Assembly (NCBI RefSeq): GCF_910592395.1
Contig: NC_088310.1
Location: 2,549,501 to 2,613,500, forward strand
Length of the DNA stretch: 64,000 nt
Direction of reading: 5' to 3'
Origin: Lineus longissimus
Taxonomy: Eukaryota > Nemertea > Pilidiophora > Heteronemertea > Lineidae
The first letter of the stretch is position 1, and the number at the start of each line of letters is the position of its first letter. Under the pieces are notes generated by a model. The model saw only the letters and a list, made by a program, of their open reading frames with translations. It searched no databases and was not told the origin of the DNA. Shown piece after piece: positions 23,386-35,230 of the stretch. The position numbers were made by a program, and so were the translations under genes.

Positions 23386-23863
23386 GCCCAGGTTTCGGCG
23401 CTATACAACGTGGATATAACGATAGCATTGTAAATGCGTAGTTTTCAAAGAGGCATTTAATCTTCGGGTTCCTGAGTATTCGATCAACTGAGACTTGAGA
23501 TTTAGACTGTCGAATATTGATCTGCTGTGTATGTTCAATGTATTTGTCTTAAGTTTTGCTGCTGTTTAAGTTTCCAGGATGTCATTAAAGTACCTTTTTT
23601 CGCCAATGTTTTTTTTCAGTGTCAGTTGTTTATGGGACAAAATGTTATAATGTGTGCATGTGAGAAATTAAGTCATGGATGAACATAATATGACAGCTCA
23701 ATGTAAAATATGTTTTTTTGTGTTTTGGACGAGTGTTTAGTTTTGTTTAATCTGGGATAAGTTTGTTTCGGTCTGCATCAGGGCACTTGTTTGAGTATTG
23801 ATTGTCATTTACTGCATCTAACTTTCTAATTTATATTTAGCCGGTAAAACCTGCGAATAGTTG

Positions 23864-25510
23864 TAGACTTGGTCTTTACTTGAGAATTGACCTGTCAAGC
23901 AAGCAAGATCGCATCATCCATCATTATTGTATATCTATATCATAATACTCTAAGGCGGCTCGCTAAAGTGCCATTTGGGGGTCGTGTTTCGTCTCGAAAT
24001 TTTGCACGTTTGCAGGTGATATGTTATCCTGATGCAACGTCATGTTTATTTTCGGAAATTTACTTCAGCGGAGCAGTAATGAGGGATTTTTAATCGGACA
24101 CGGTCAATTCTCCTTACCACTCACGGAAGCCAAGTCATTGCTGTTTAGTTATGCAGGGGATTAATGAATCACCTGCACTCCCTGTGGGGTGACTAACACC
24201 TCCGGCCTGTTGAACGGCTGGCTGTGGGGGGGGGGGGTGATTGGAACAGCCTCTACACGTGTTGACCTGCTGAACCAAGGTTAATGTTATTTTCAATCCA
24301 CGATTGTAGGTCACCTGATCTTCGAGATTTCGCGGGGAAAGAAATTGTAAACAAACGTATGTGTGCAGTTCAAATGTAAACAAAAATGTATTTTTGGTAC
24401 TTTCGGTCGCTGGACTTGGGTTTTCCCGCAGTAAGGAGCTGGGGTCAAATTGGTGGTCTATTGTTTATGGGTGCTGTGTTAGCCAGAGCTAACCCGTGAT
24501 AATGAAGGTTACCATGGTATGTTTATGTGCTCACCACAGCTCTCAATACTTGATCTGAAGAGGAGCGCTGAACCTGAAATGGCCTTATCAAGGAGCTGCT
24601 CACGGTGCTGAACTTCTAGCTTGCCTGTCGAGTAAGTGCCTTGCCCGAGACTTGGCTACATGTAGGAGGATCACACATTTTAAAGTTATAGTAGTGATAG
24701 TGCAATTGGTTCGAGCCATTTGGAGGCCGACATGTGAAGGCCTATCTGGGTACTCCCTCTTCTCCGTATAAAAAGGCGCATAAGGAACGAGGCATTGCCT
24801 CATCATCTCTATCGGACTAATTGATATACTTTTATACGCATACAGCACGCCACAGCTAGGTCCGAGTCTGTGGACAAATGGTTGGTTTAATTTGTCTCTT
24901 CGATATGGCTCCTTTGATATTGCATTAGATGTTTATTGCAATTCAATCTAATCAAGGTATAGCCCATTTGAACCTGCCTGCGCCACGGGTACAATGCTAG
25001 TATATCATATTACATGATTGTTGCTCAGTTGATATAAGTTTGAATAACATGGCATTCCAGAGATTATCCAGCAAGATGAGTTTAACTTTGCTTATTCATG
25101 TTCAAATTTCCAGAATTGCCAGGTCATTTCTTCTGCCTCTGGTATGGTTGTCCTGACAGGAACACTCCAGAAGACAAATTTGGGGAATCCTAAAAAAGAC
25201 TTGGTATTTAGCAGTAAATCCTGCACCTTGTAGACTTGGTCTTTACTTGAGAATTGGCCTGTCAAGCAAGCAAGATCGCATCATCCATCATTATTGTATG
25301 TATATTATATTACATGATTGTTGCTCAGTTGAACCATGTTTGATTAACATGGCATTCCAGAGATTATCCAGCAAGATGAGTTTAACTTTGCTTATTCATG
25401 TTCAAATTTCCAGAATTGCCAGGTCATTTCTCCTGCCTCTGGTATGGTTGTCCTGACATGAACACTCCAGAAGACATTTTGGGAAATCCTGAAAAAGACT
25501 TGGTATAGTA
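23864..25510. repeat. Duplicated blocks in the gene desert
   Basis: A block starting GTAGACTTGGTCTTTACTTG occurs at about 23864-23934 and 25230-25300. A second block (ATTACATGATTGTTGCTCAG through GACTTGGTA) occurs at about 25008-25205 and 25310-25505. Part of this second block also resembles 37130-37225. The sequence between (about 23935-25000) holds no gene that I can recognise. Confidence 0.8.
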
Positions 25511-25749
25511 CCAGAAAAGGAGAGTAACTAATTTTGCCAACTTTGCAACAAATTTCCTCCTTCACTGGAAAATTGTTCCCCACAGTGTCTGATGGCATCT
25601 GTGAATGGCACTGATGTTGGCTGGAATTTAATCGCATCTCAGGAATATCAACCAGACACAACACAATCTGTGAAATTGAAAAAAGTGAATTTCTCAGCTG
25701 TGGATCAATCAATCAACTTCTGTAGCTACGTTTATAGTGGGACAACATC

Positions 25750-25975
25750 ATCGAAACAAATTTTTAGGGGCAGGGGAAACTGAATAGGCTACAGCTCACC
25801 TGAGTGGAACAACCTACGACTGCTTATGACTCCTCATTATCTTTGTCTTTGATGTATGTAACAAGGTGGTACCAGGTAGTGGTAGTAGATAATTGGTTGA
25901 CCTTGAAGGTGACCAGAGATCAGAAGGCTCAATTAGCACCTGACACCCCCCCCCCCCCCCCAAAATAAAATTTAT
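25750..25975 (+). repeat. Dispersed repeat, copy 1
   Basis: GCTACAGCTCA, then CTCATTATCTTTGTCTTTGA, and the end TTAGCACCTGACCCC recur in inverse orientation at 32463-32830. Middle sequence differs in length between the copies. It ends in a long C tract. Confidence 0.7.
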
Positions 25976-28900
25976 AGAAAGTATTTTATGGTGTTTTCGG
26001 GTAACACTGTGTCTTGTCAACAACTTGAAATAGCATGAATATTTTGGTAACAAGTTAAAGGTTATAGGGGTCAAGGAATCTATTTAGGCGAGAATAAATT
26101 TCTTAACATCGACTTGGTTCCCAAGTTCGGGATCATCGGCATTCAGGACCTCCACCACTCCACGCCAGATGTATGCGCATGTGATGTTTTAACAAGTGTA
26201 CCGCAAACTGGCAACAACATACGCCCCCGTTGCTCCGCACTCTGAAACTAACCATCGACCAGTAGTTCATGGTTGCATAGTGTAGTAGCAGAGCATTTCT
26301 AACACTTGTGATTCTGGCTCCTTCTAGGAGTATACGCAGCCCAATTTCGGCAGGAAATTGAAAGTCCGACTGTTTGCTTGATGAATTTATAACAAGTTTT
26401 CGGCAGGAATTCCTGTGTTTGTTAAATGGCTCAGGTATGGAATATTAAACCTTATTTGAACCTGTTTTAATCGGTTTTATTGAATTACACAACACATGTA
26501 CGGGTGTGTCAAATAATCGGAACAGCTGTCCTGCAGTGTTTTTAATGCTTTTTCTCAGGGTTTTGTATATGACGTACAATAAAAAAGCCTCAATCTCAGG
26601 ATGGTTTCCGCTGGACTTCCCCTCAACTTTTTAAGGGGGAGGGGGAGGAGGGATGTTAGTCTCGTTGGGGGGGGGGCAAGTCTTTTGTCTGGGGACAGGT
26701 CTTGGTTAGTTGGTGGGAGGGCAGGTCTTTAGTTTAGTTGGTCAGAGGGCAGGTCTTTGGTTAAGTTGGACAGGTCTTTGGTCTAGCATCCCGAGATTCA
26801 GGCTTTTTTCACTCCTCGTCATATACAAAATGTTGAGCAGCAGAGTGTATTGAAACCACTGGTTATAAGAGGCAAGGATGATTCTTTGGTAGCAGCCCTT
26901 CTGGTGGTTCTTAGGTAAGGCACTTCTATTGATGGCTTGACTCGCACAGACGCACAGACGCACAGACACACGGACCAACAGACACATAGACACAGGGCCC
27001 AGCAAACACATAGACACACTGACACCAAAGGGTAGTCCTAAAGTCGATAGAAGTGCTTTGCCCAAGGACCCATACTAAATTAAATGCACAAGTAATAAAT
27101 ACCTTGCCCAAAGACGTAAGCCACCCCAAATTGCATTCAAGAAATTTCTGCCGAAAACTTGAATCATTCTCAAGTCAAACACAACATGACCATACATTCC
27201 AGGCTGCGAACTCCCTACTGAGTTATGAAATGAGCCCAGGAAGTAGGTCAAATTGCGATGTTTTTTGTGTGTCAAGTTATGTTGTAATAAGACATCCATA
27301 CACCAAGTTTTTAACTCAACAGTGAGCAATCATGCCACCATTGATGGCATGGTGACAGACAGCGCCCGCATCAACAATACCCCTCTAGGTAACAGCATCA
27401 CATGCGCATAGGTGTATGCGGGGAGTTGTAGTAATTCTGAATGCAACCGAGCCGAAAGTGGGGAACAGGTGGATGGAGGAAAATTTGTTTTTTGCAGTTG
27501 TTGGCTGTACTAAACATAAGCAGACAGTTTTGGGGTCTAGCCATAGGTTCAAAGGGTTAAGGAATCCATTAAGCCTCCTCGTGTTATTGCTTGGGAATTG
27601 CCTCATGGGAAATTCAAGATGGGCACCACGATGACCCCCAAATTCGGGTATTGATCATTACTTTTTGTACATTTTTACTGTAGGTCGATAGTTTTGGCCT
27701 GGCCATAGCTTTTAGGGGTGAAAAAATCCTCTAAGACCATTAATCCTTTCGCTGCGGCAGACATTTATTGGCGAGCGTCGCCATGTGCATAGGTATTAAT
27801 CAAACGCTCATCAGATGTTGTCTGGAAGACAATCAAATTATCATCGCAATGGATGGATACAATGACACTCTTGACGAGAGAACATCACGACATGGGAGGT
27901 GCTATCTGGAGAGATAACAAAATATGCTACGAGTGGTCAACTGCTTGGCAGGACAAGTCTTGCAGTTAGTAATTGGAGCAAGTCGGCCTTCAAATATGCC
28001 TTCAGAAGTGTGGATGGAAGGAAATACTGCATCCAAGGAGAAGATTACAATCTAAACAGAACAAGGGATGAGACAAGAACGCGAACACAGAGCACCATGG
28101 GGTCAGATGATAAAGATGCTGCAGATCGATATCCCTGTGACGTTCATTTTGAATCACTTGAGCAATAAACCATCATGAAGTACAGCTTGTTAATAAGCTG
28201 GAGGGGAAAAGCTGCTTTGAGACCTTAGTTTCTTTCAATGGATTTTTGGGTAGGAGGTAAAACTTTCAATGTTGGTGGGTATATGGTTTCTTCACAGACA
28301 TCAGCTTTTTACCCAGCTAAGACTTGGCAACCTTTGGGTGCATTTGAAGACCAGGAACTGGAACCACGAAGACCACAAAGAAGAACTAGTCTGTGGCATG
28401 ACTAGTAGGCATGGATTGAGCAGTCACTGCACTTTCAGAAGATTTGAGAGTGCCCTGCATCAGAAGATTTGACAGTGCTCTGCATCAGAAGATTTGAGAG
28501 TGCTCTGAGTCAAAGAACCTTTTAATGACAACAGTTGGATAATAGAGGAGGGCCAGGATAAACAGCCAGGGCATGGTGAGGGCTTGCAAGAGGAACATTG
28601 GTGGAGGACGGGTGGAATTCAGATTAGATAGAGAAAATTTATCTCCGCTACTGGCTTCTAAGCTAAGGATCGGCAAGCTGACCGTTCCTCCTCACAAAAA
28701 AACATGGATATCGAGTTGCGCGACATGCCCTCTACCTGATCAGGACTCCTAGAATCTCTTCTCAAATCTATAAAAAGCCTTCACTAAAGCTCAATCAATA
28801 AAACCTTTCACTAAGGTACGCTACCTTCCCCTAAAATCTATGGTGCAACAACAAAATTGCCTGCTGCAATGTCAAATATGAACCGAGTTATCACCAATGA

Positions 28901-29500
28901 ATTTAGGTCCAGAGAGGCAGCCTTCTTGGATTTCCTTTGATGCAATTACCTTACAACCTCAGAAATAGTCTTCAAGGATTCTGTCACCCCTAAAACACAT
29001 TGCTCGACACCAAAAGTGCCAGCTTAGTTATGGTCAACAGCAGATGGTGGCCATTCTCAGACTCATCAAAATATTCATCCTATGTCAAATATGAAGCGAC
29101 ATATAGCCCAAAATATGATGTGGCTGCCATCTTGTTTTTGATGTCAAATTTTGACACTTCGCTGCCGAAACTTTTGACATTTGTCTACAAGAAGCACTGT
29201 TATGCGAAAACACCAAAATATGTTTTCGATCAAGTTTTTATTTTTTGGAGGGGGTGGGGGTCCATCTTGCATGCCAGACTGAAGCAGTGGAAGCCACTGA
29301 GCGATGCATAGTTAACCCTTTCAGGACAAGTCTCGCAAAATTGCAAGCACCATAATACCTCTGTTCCAGACGAGTCTCGCAGAAATGCGAGTTCGACGAT
29401 CTTTTCACTACATTGGTTTTCCAGTCATTTCTAATGGTGATCCGCATTTTATAACTGCTTGATCTCCGAAATGGTATCCCACCAAGTTTTTGAACCGAAT
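25976..29500. other. Gene desert segment, no gene supported
   Basis: This contains G-rich tracts near 26630-26680, an ACAGACGC/ACAGACAC simple repeat at about 26937-27020, an isolated piggyBac-like end (TTAACCCTTTCAGGAC) near 29312, and open frames without splice sites or family similarity, including 89 codons at 27899. Confidence 0.4.
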
Positions 29501-29504
29501 CCAA

Positions 29505-29670
29505 CCGGTTTTCAACTCTGCCGCAAGAGTTGTGTGTTTGGTGGGAAAGTTCGACCATATTTCCCGTGCTGGTTCACCTGCACTGGCTACCAGTCAAGCT
29601 CAGGATCCAGTACCAAGATTCTGCTCTTGGTGTTCAAGTGCTTGACTGGGGACCCCTGCAAAATGAATTT
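29505..29670 (+). pseudogene. Broken 3' end of a CR1-like non-LTR retrotransposon
   Basis: NSAARVVCLVGKFDHIS in one frame, FPVLVHLHWLPVKLRIQY in the next, and ILLLVFKCLTGD in a third match the end of the reverse-transcriptase reading frame in CR1/L2-type elements. At least two frameshifts separate these pieces and the rest of the element is missing. It is a dead fragment, not a gene. Confidence 0.85.
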
Positions 29671-29679
29671 TACCTTAGG

Positions 29680-32060
29680 TGGATTTTGTTGGAAATAGCT
29701 GGAATTTCCAGCTCTTGGCTGGAATAAGCTGACACTTTGAATTTAGAGAGTTTCATCGAAAAGTTATAGCTGGCAAAAGCTGACAAAAACTGGAACTTTA
29801 TCCATGGGGTGGAAATTCTTGGCATTTTCTGGAACTTTACTTTTCGTAAAAGTTCCAGCGCTGGAAATCTCTGTCACTTTACTATGAGATTGTCAGAGCT
29901 GGAATTAGCTGGAAATTTCAAATTTGATGTTTCTGACAATTGTTGGAAAAAGCTGGCATTTGCTGGCATTATGCAAATTGCTATTATGTTATGCAATTCT
30001 ATCATGTGGTCTTATCACCTGACCTATCCCATGATGCATTACACCTCAGACAGGAACTGGTAGGTTTGAATTTTCAAGTCAAACAAAGAAATCATGTGGG
30101 AGCTCTTCTTATTTCTTGATTTTTACCCCGAATTCGATATCAAGATATCCAAAGTTTACACAAATTGAATTGGAACACATAAGGATTCAAATGAATGCAA
30201 AAAGGGTAATCTGGACAGGCCTTGAGGTTGTTTTTTTAGCATATGAAGAAGCCTGAATCAGTGTATGTGCTGTAAGCCTGTATTATTGTATGCATGATCG
30301 TAGACCCGGACGGTATCATAACTGTAAGATTTTGCATGGGAGATGTCCACAGCTCATGACTCATGTAAGTGATGGAGTCAATCAACAGTCGGCTTGCTCC
30401 ATCATTCTTTTCAAGGTCGTGCAGTGATGTTATTTGGACATCCATTTTGGACGTCAGTCCCCGTCCGTAACCCTGCCCTCCAGACATCAAAGTGACAGAG
30501 TGTGCTATGTGTGGTTAACATCATGTTGATGTCACGGTATCCAGTTAAAACGGCACCTCTTTTTTATTTGGCTCACCTTGTGAGCCTATGCGATGATGTG
30601 GCGTCCATCGTCGGTGGCGGCCGTATTGTTAGCGCGGCACGTTTCGTAAAGTCTGGACTTAAAATTGGTATAGGCCTACATATGTTCCATGGGCCCTGGG
30701 GCAATTCACACCAATCTGGTCAATCCATGATCCTCAAACTTACGAGCCTAATATTACAATGTGAATACTTTGCACTATCTATATTATTAAACGAGAGGCA
30801 AAATTTTCCTGTCAGTGATTGTCAATGACATCATCGTATCAACTGATCACAATTAGCTATGATGTAAATGACGTGCTGTCTCCAGGATGGGCATTGAGCC
30901 CTGACGACGCCAGTCGGCATTGACGAGCACTCCAACCCAGGTCATGTGGCAACTTAAACCATCTGCAATGGGGAAGTGTCCGCCTGGCAGAGGTGTCTGC
31001 AAGGAGCCTCAGTGAAGCAATAATCTTACGTTTTATATGATAGGGCCTCTTATGCTCGTGTAAGTCCATGGTCAACACACACCAAGAATGATATTTACAT
31101 TATAACAGTGTGACAAGATTGTGTCAGAAAACTAAGGGATTAGGTCAGTGGCATATGCTCAAAACTTGATAATGCCACAGCAATCATGTTTGCAAGTGAC
31201 ATAAATCACTTGTTTGCATAGATAATTTCAGGTGCCCGCAACAAGAACTGGTCATCCTAGCAACCTCTGTTGGAAGCAAAATCAACCTGCAACCTTTAAT
31301 CATATTTCTGTGTGACAGAAATTGCTTGTTTGCAGTTATAATTGCAGATGCCATCAAAATTGAATTAGAATTGGAAATCGCACGGCCTGGGATCAAGCAA
31401 AATCAACATGCAATCATGTTTGCATGTGAAAAATTGCCTGTCTGTGGTGATAATCGCAGGTGCGTGTGACAAGATTGCAATCAGCAAAGTCAAAACTAAG
31501 CGATTATTGGTTTTACTCCACGACAAGAGATCTTCTTGTTGCATATCACAACGATTCTAATCATAGTCACTGTTGAGTGACAAAAAACGCCTGTTTATTA
31601 GTGTGCAGTGCTCTGATCGATTCAAACGTAGAGCAGGTCACATACTCAATATTAAATTTCCAGCTAATGTCAACTAATGCCAGCTATTTCCAATAAATGA
31701 CAGCCCTGACATTCCTCGTTGCATGCTGAATTTGTAATTTCCAGCTAATGTCAACTAATGCCAGCTATTTCCAATAAATGACAGCCCTGACATTGGTAAT
31801 CAGCTGGAAGGCCTGGGTCAAGATTTTTCCACCTAATTCCAGCTCTGGAAATTTAAAGGTTCCAGCTAATGCCAGGTTATGCCAGCTTTTTCCAGAGCTG
31901 GCATTTTCTGGCACTGCCATTTACCAAAATACCGCCAAACTCCAGCCCTGACATTTTCTGGAATTTCCAGCTAATTCCAGCCTCCTGGCAAGGAAAAATA
32001 GTTTGGAATTAGGTGGAAATTGCCGGCTTTTGCCGACAATTTCCAGTCGAATTTTCAGGC
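29680..32060. repeat. Tract of short CCAGCT/TTCC motifs in opposite orientations at its two ends
   Basis: At 29680-29970 the motif reads mostly AGCTGGAATTAGCTGGAAAT; at 31650-32060 it reads mostly as the complement (TTTCCAGCTAATTCCAGC). One subunit of about 75 bp is duplicated at 31660 and 31737. The centre (about 30000-31150) is ordinary sequence with no supported gene, including a GC-richer patch near 30600. It could be a transposon with long repetitive ends. Confidence 0.6.
31180..31500. repeat. Degenerate tandem repeat of about 115 bp
   Basis: Three units share CAATCATGTTTGCA, then TTGCTTGTTTGCA, then ATAAT.GCAGGTGC, and AGCAAAATCAAC at the join. Units are heavily diverged. Confidence 0.65.
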
Positions 32061-32462
32061 TCCAGGATATCTCAGATCCATGATTCAGTTAAGAAGGATC
32101 GCTGGCCAAAGCCTGCCTCCGAAGCTTTTTTTAGCCCAGGCAAGTAGCCTCCATTTTGGAACAATCAGAACATCTCTTACGGAATGATCTCAGCAAGTGC
32201 AGTAGTATCCGACAGCCTACAACCCTGTGCCCATCAAGCGGATTCTAAAAATGCACTACACTTGCATCAGTTGGACCATTGCCAAAGCAGGCGAGGAGGT
32301 TGAACACCCGTCATCGGCGTTGACCTTTGCCCTCTTTACGTTCTCATATCATCGCTGTGATTCGGGCACGCGCTGAGAGCGTGCCGACAAAACAGGAAAA
32401 TCAATGGAATCCGTCATGGGTTTGTGGAGCTCCATAGTGCGGACGCAAATGCATGAGAGTCG

Positions 32463-32830
32463 GGATGGTTGGGGTCAGGTGCTAACTGAACCTACTCAGA
32501 TGGAAAATCAGAATTTCCCTGCGACATTTAAATTAAAATAATAAAAAATGTAGCAGGGCATCCAATCAAAATATCCCCTCTATACTGCTGCTTTTCTAAA
32601 ATCATCAGGGGGACCCAAAGAGTCGATTCCAATTGCGCTTTGAGACTGTTGTGGGTGGTCAACTTAAAAGCATTTCCTTTTTATGAAAAGTGTAGCACAC
32701 ATCAAAGACAAAGATAATGAGTGGTCATAAGTAGTCACACGATGTTCCAATGCTGAGCTGTAGCCAATTTACTTTTCCCAACCCAAAAAAATTGATCTCG
32801 GCGATGCCGTCCCTTCCCCTTTCGACAATG
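32463..32830 (-). repeat. Dispersed repeat, copy 2 (inverted)
   Basis: Read on the minus strand it shares the two ends and the CTCATTATCTTTGTCTTTGA core with 25750-25975, with about 140 bp more in the middle. Confidence 0.7.
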
Positions 32831-33134
32831 CCTACCCTCTATCAGAAAAACATGTCAACAGAAGTAGCACAATTGAGTTAATCTGTTCATTTGACATGGT
32901 CCAAGTGTCAAAGAAAGTACAACAGGGACCGTGTGTAACATCAAAGGTGATTTTTTTTCACATTCTGGGACCCTTGCTATTGACTGGTTGCCTATTAACA
33001 TAGCTAAGCAGGCAAAAACACGAAAAAAGACAAAACAAATTGAAATGCTTCACATGATCCTGAAGTGAAAACCACAAATCAAAAGGATGCAGAAAATCTG
33101 AAGATATTCAAAAGGAACCTGCATGTGGTACCGT

Positions 33135-35230
33135 AATCAACACCTGTTCTGACCTGACCTGAGCCGGGTCCGAGCCGGTGTACTGGTTCAGAGACAACCA
33201 TTGGATAACCGGTCCAACCAGCAGGGAAACCGTGCTACCTGGCCTGACCTGACCTGGGGGCTTTCACCCCAGGATATGAGTGCGAGATCAAAACATCAGC
33301 GTGGAGAAAAACAAATTGAGACTGATCAAATGCTACGGTATCATTATGTCAAGCCTGAGCCTGACGGGAAAAGTCGAGCTGGTTCAGAGGCAACCAGTGG
33401 ACAACCTGTCTAACCAGCAGGGAAACCGTGCAGCCTAGCCTGACCTGACCTGGGGGCTTTCACCCCAGGTTGCGTGCGAGATCAAAACATCAGCGTGGGG
33501 AAAAACAAATTGAGACTGACCAAATGCTACGATATCATATATAAAGCCTGAGCCTGACGTGAAAAGGTGAGCTGGTTCAGAGGCAACCAGTGGAGAACCT
33601 GTCTAACCAGCAGGGAAACCGTGCAGCCTAGCCTGACCTGACCTGGGGGCTTTCACCCCAGGTTGCGTGCGAGATCAAAACATCAGCGTGGAGAAAAACA
33701 AATTGAGACTGATCAAATGCTACGATATCATATATAAAGCCTGAGCCTGACATGAAAAGGTGAGCTGGTTCAGAGGCAACCAGTGGAGAACCTGTCTAAC
33801 CAGCAGGGAAACCGTGCAGCCTAGCCTGACCTGACCTGGGGGCTTTCACCCCAGGTTGCGTGCGAGATCAAAACATCAGCGTGGTGAAAAACAAATTGAG
33901 ACTGATCAAATGCTACGATATCATATATAAAGCCTGAGCCTGACGTGAAAAGGCGAGCTGGTTCAGAGGCAACCAGTGGAGAACCTGTCTAACCAGCAGG
34001 GAAACCGTGCAGCCTAGCCTGACCCGACCTGGGGGCTTTCACCCCAGGTTGCGTGCAAGATCAAAACATCAGCGTGGGGAAAAACAAATTAAGACTGATC
34101 AAATGCCAAAAAAACTGCAAATCCATTAAGATGAAGAAAACCCAAAGATATTCAAAAGGAACCTGCATGTGGTCCGGTACCCCTGTTCTGACCTGACCTG
34201 AGCCTGGTCTGAACAAGTGAATTCAGCTTCAAAGGCAACCAGTTGAAGACCGGTCCAACTAGCAGGGAAACCGTGCAGCCTAGCCTGACCTGACCTGGGG
34301 GCTTGCACCCCAGGTTGCGTGCGAGATCAAAACATCAGCGTGGGGAAAAACAAATTGAGACTGATCAAATGCTACGATATCATATATAAAGCCTGAGCCT
34401 GACGTGAAAAGGCGAGCTGGTTCAGAGGCAGCCAGTGGACAACCTGTCTAACCAGCAGGGCAACCGTGCAGCCTAGCCTGACCTGACCTGGGGGCTTTCA
34501 CCCCAGGTTGCGTGCGAGATCAAAACATCAGCGTGGGGAAAAACAAATTGAGACTGACCAAATGCTACGATATCATATATAAAGCCTGAGCCTGACGTGA
34601 AAAGGTGAGCTGGTTCAGAGGCAACCAGTGGACAACCTGTCTAACCAGAAGGGAAACCGTGCAGCCTAGCCTGACCTGACCTGGGGGCTTTCACCCCAGG
34701 TTGCGTGCAAGATCAAAACATCAGCGTGGGAAAATGAGACTGATCAAATGCCAAAAAACTGCAAATCCATTAAGATGAAGAAAACCCAAAGATATTCAAA
34801 AGGAACCTGCATGTGGTCCGGTACCCCGTTCTGACCTGACCCGAGCCTGGTCTGAACAAGTGAATTCAGCTTCAAAGGCAACCAGTTGAAGACCGGTCCA
34901 ACTAGCAGGGAAACCATGCTACCAGGCCTGACCTACATGGGGGCTTGCACCCCAGGTTACGTTCGAGATCAAAACACCAGAGGGAACAAAGAAACAGATT
35001 GAGGTAACGGCTAGGGGCCATGAACTCACCTGTTGTCATGATTGACAGGAATATGGTTACTGTTATGGTCACCTAGAATTTGACAATGGCAATGGACGCC
35101 ACAGTTTTACAGATGACCTGACCTGAACAAGTGAACGGGTTAAGAGGCAACCAGTGAATAACCAGTCCAACCAGCAGGGAAACCATGAAGATCAGCCTGA
35201 CCTCACCTGAACAAAGGTTACAGAAAATTA
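33135..35230. repeat. 193-bp satellite array with a hairpin in each unit
   Basis: Units repeat every 193 bp between 33451 and 34030 with very high identity. Each has CCTGACCTGACCTGGGGG, a 7-bp stem CCTGGGG/CCCCAGG around a 7-base loop, GTGCGAGATCAAAACATCAG, ATCATATATAAAGCCTGAGC and GGTTCAGAGGCAACCAGTGG. A second unit type, with CATTAAGATGAAGAAAACCC and CCTGCATGTGGTCCGGTAC, interrupts the series near 34100-34260 and 34750-34900. About ten units in all; the edges are degenerate. Confidence 0.95.

Noticed and set aside
26937-27020. A coding repeat in Cys/Val-rich minus-strand frames
   Set aside because: It is an ACAGACRC simple repeat that happens to be open in several frames.
27899-28168. 89-codon open frame in the gene desert
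   Set aside because: I considered a piggyBac transposase remnant because of TTAA/CCCTTT-like ends in the area, but the translation shows no recognisable motif and the ends do not pair.
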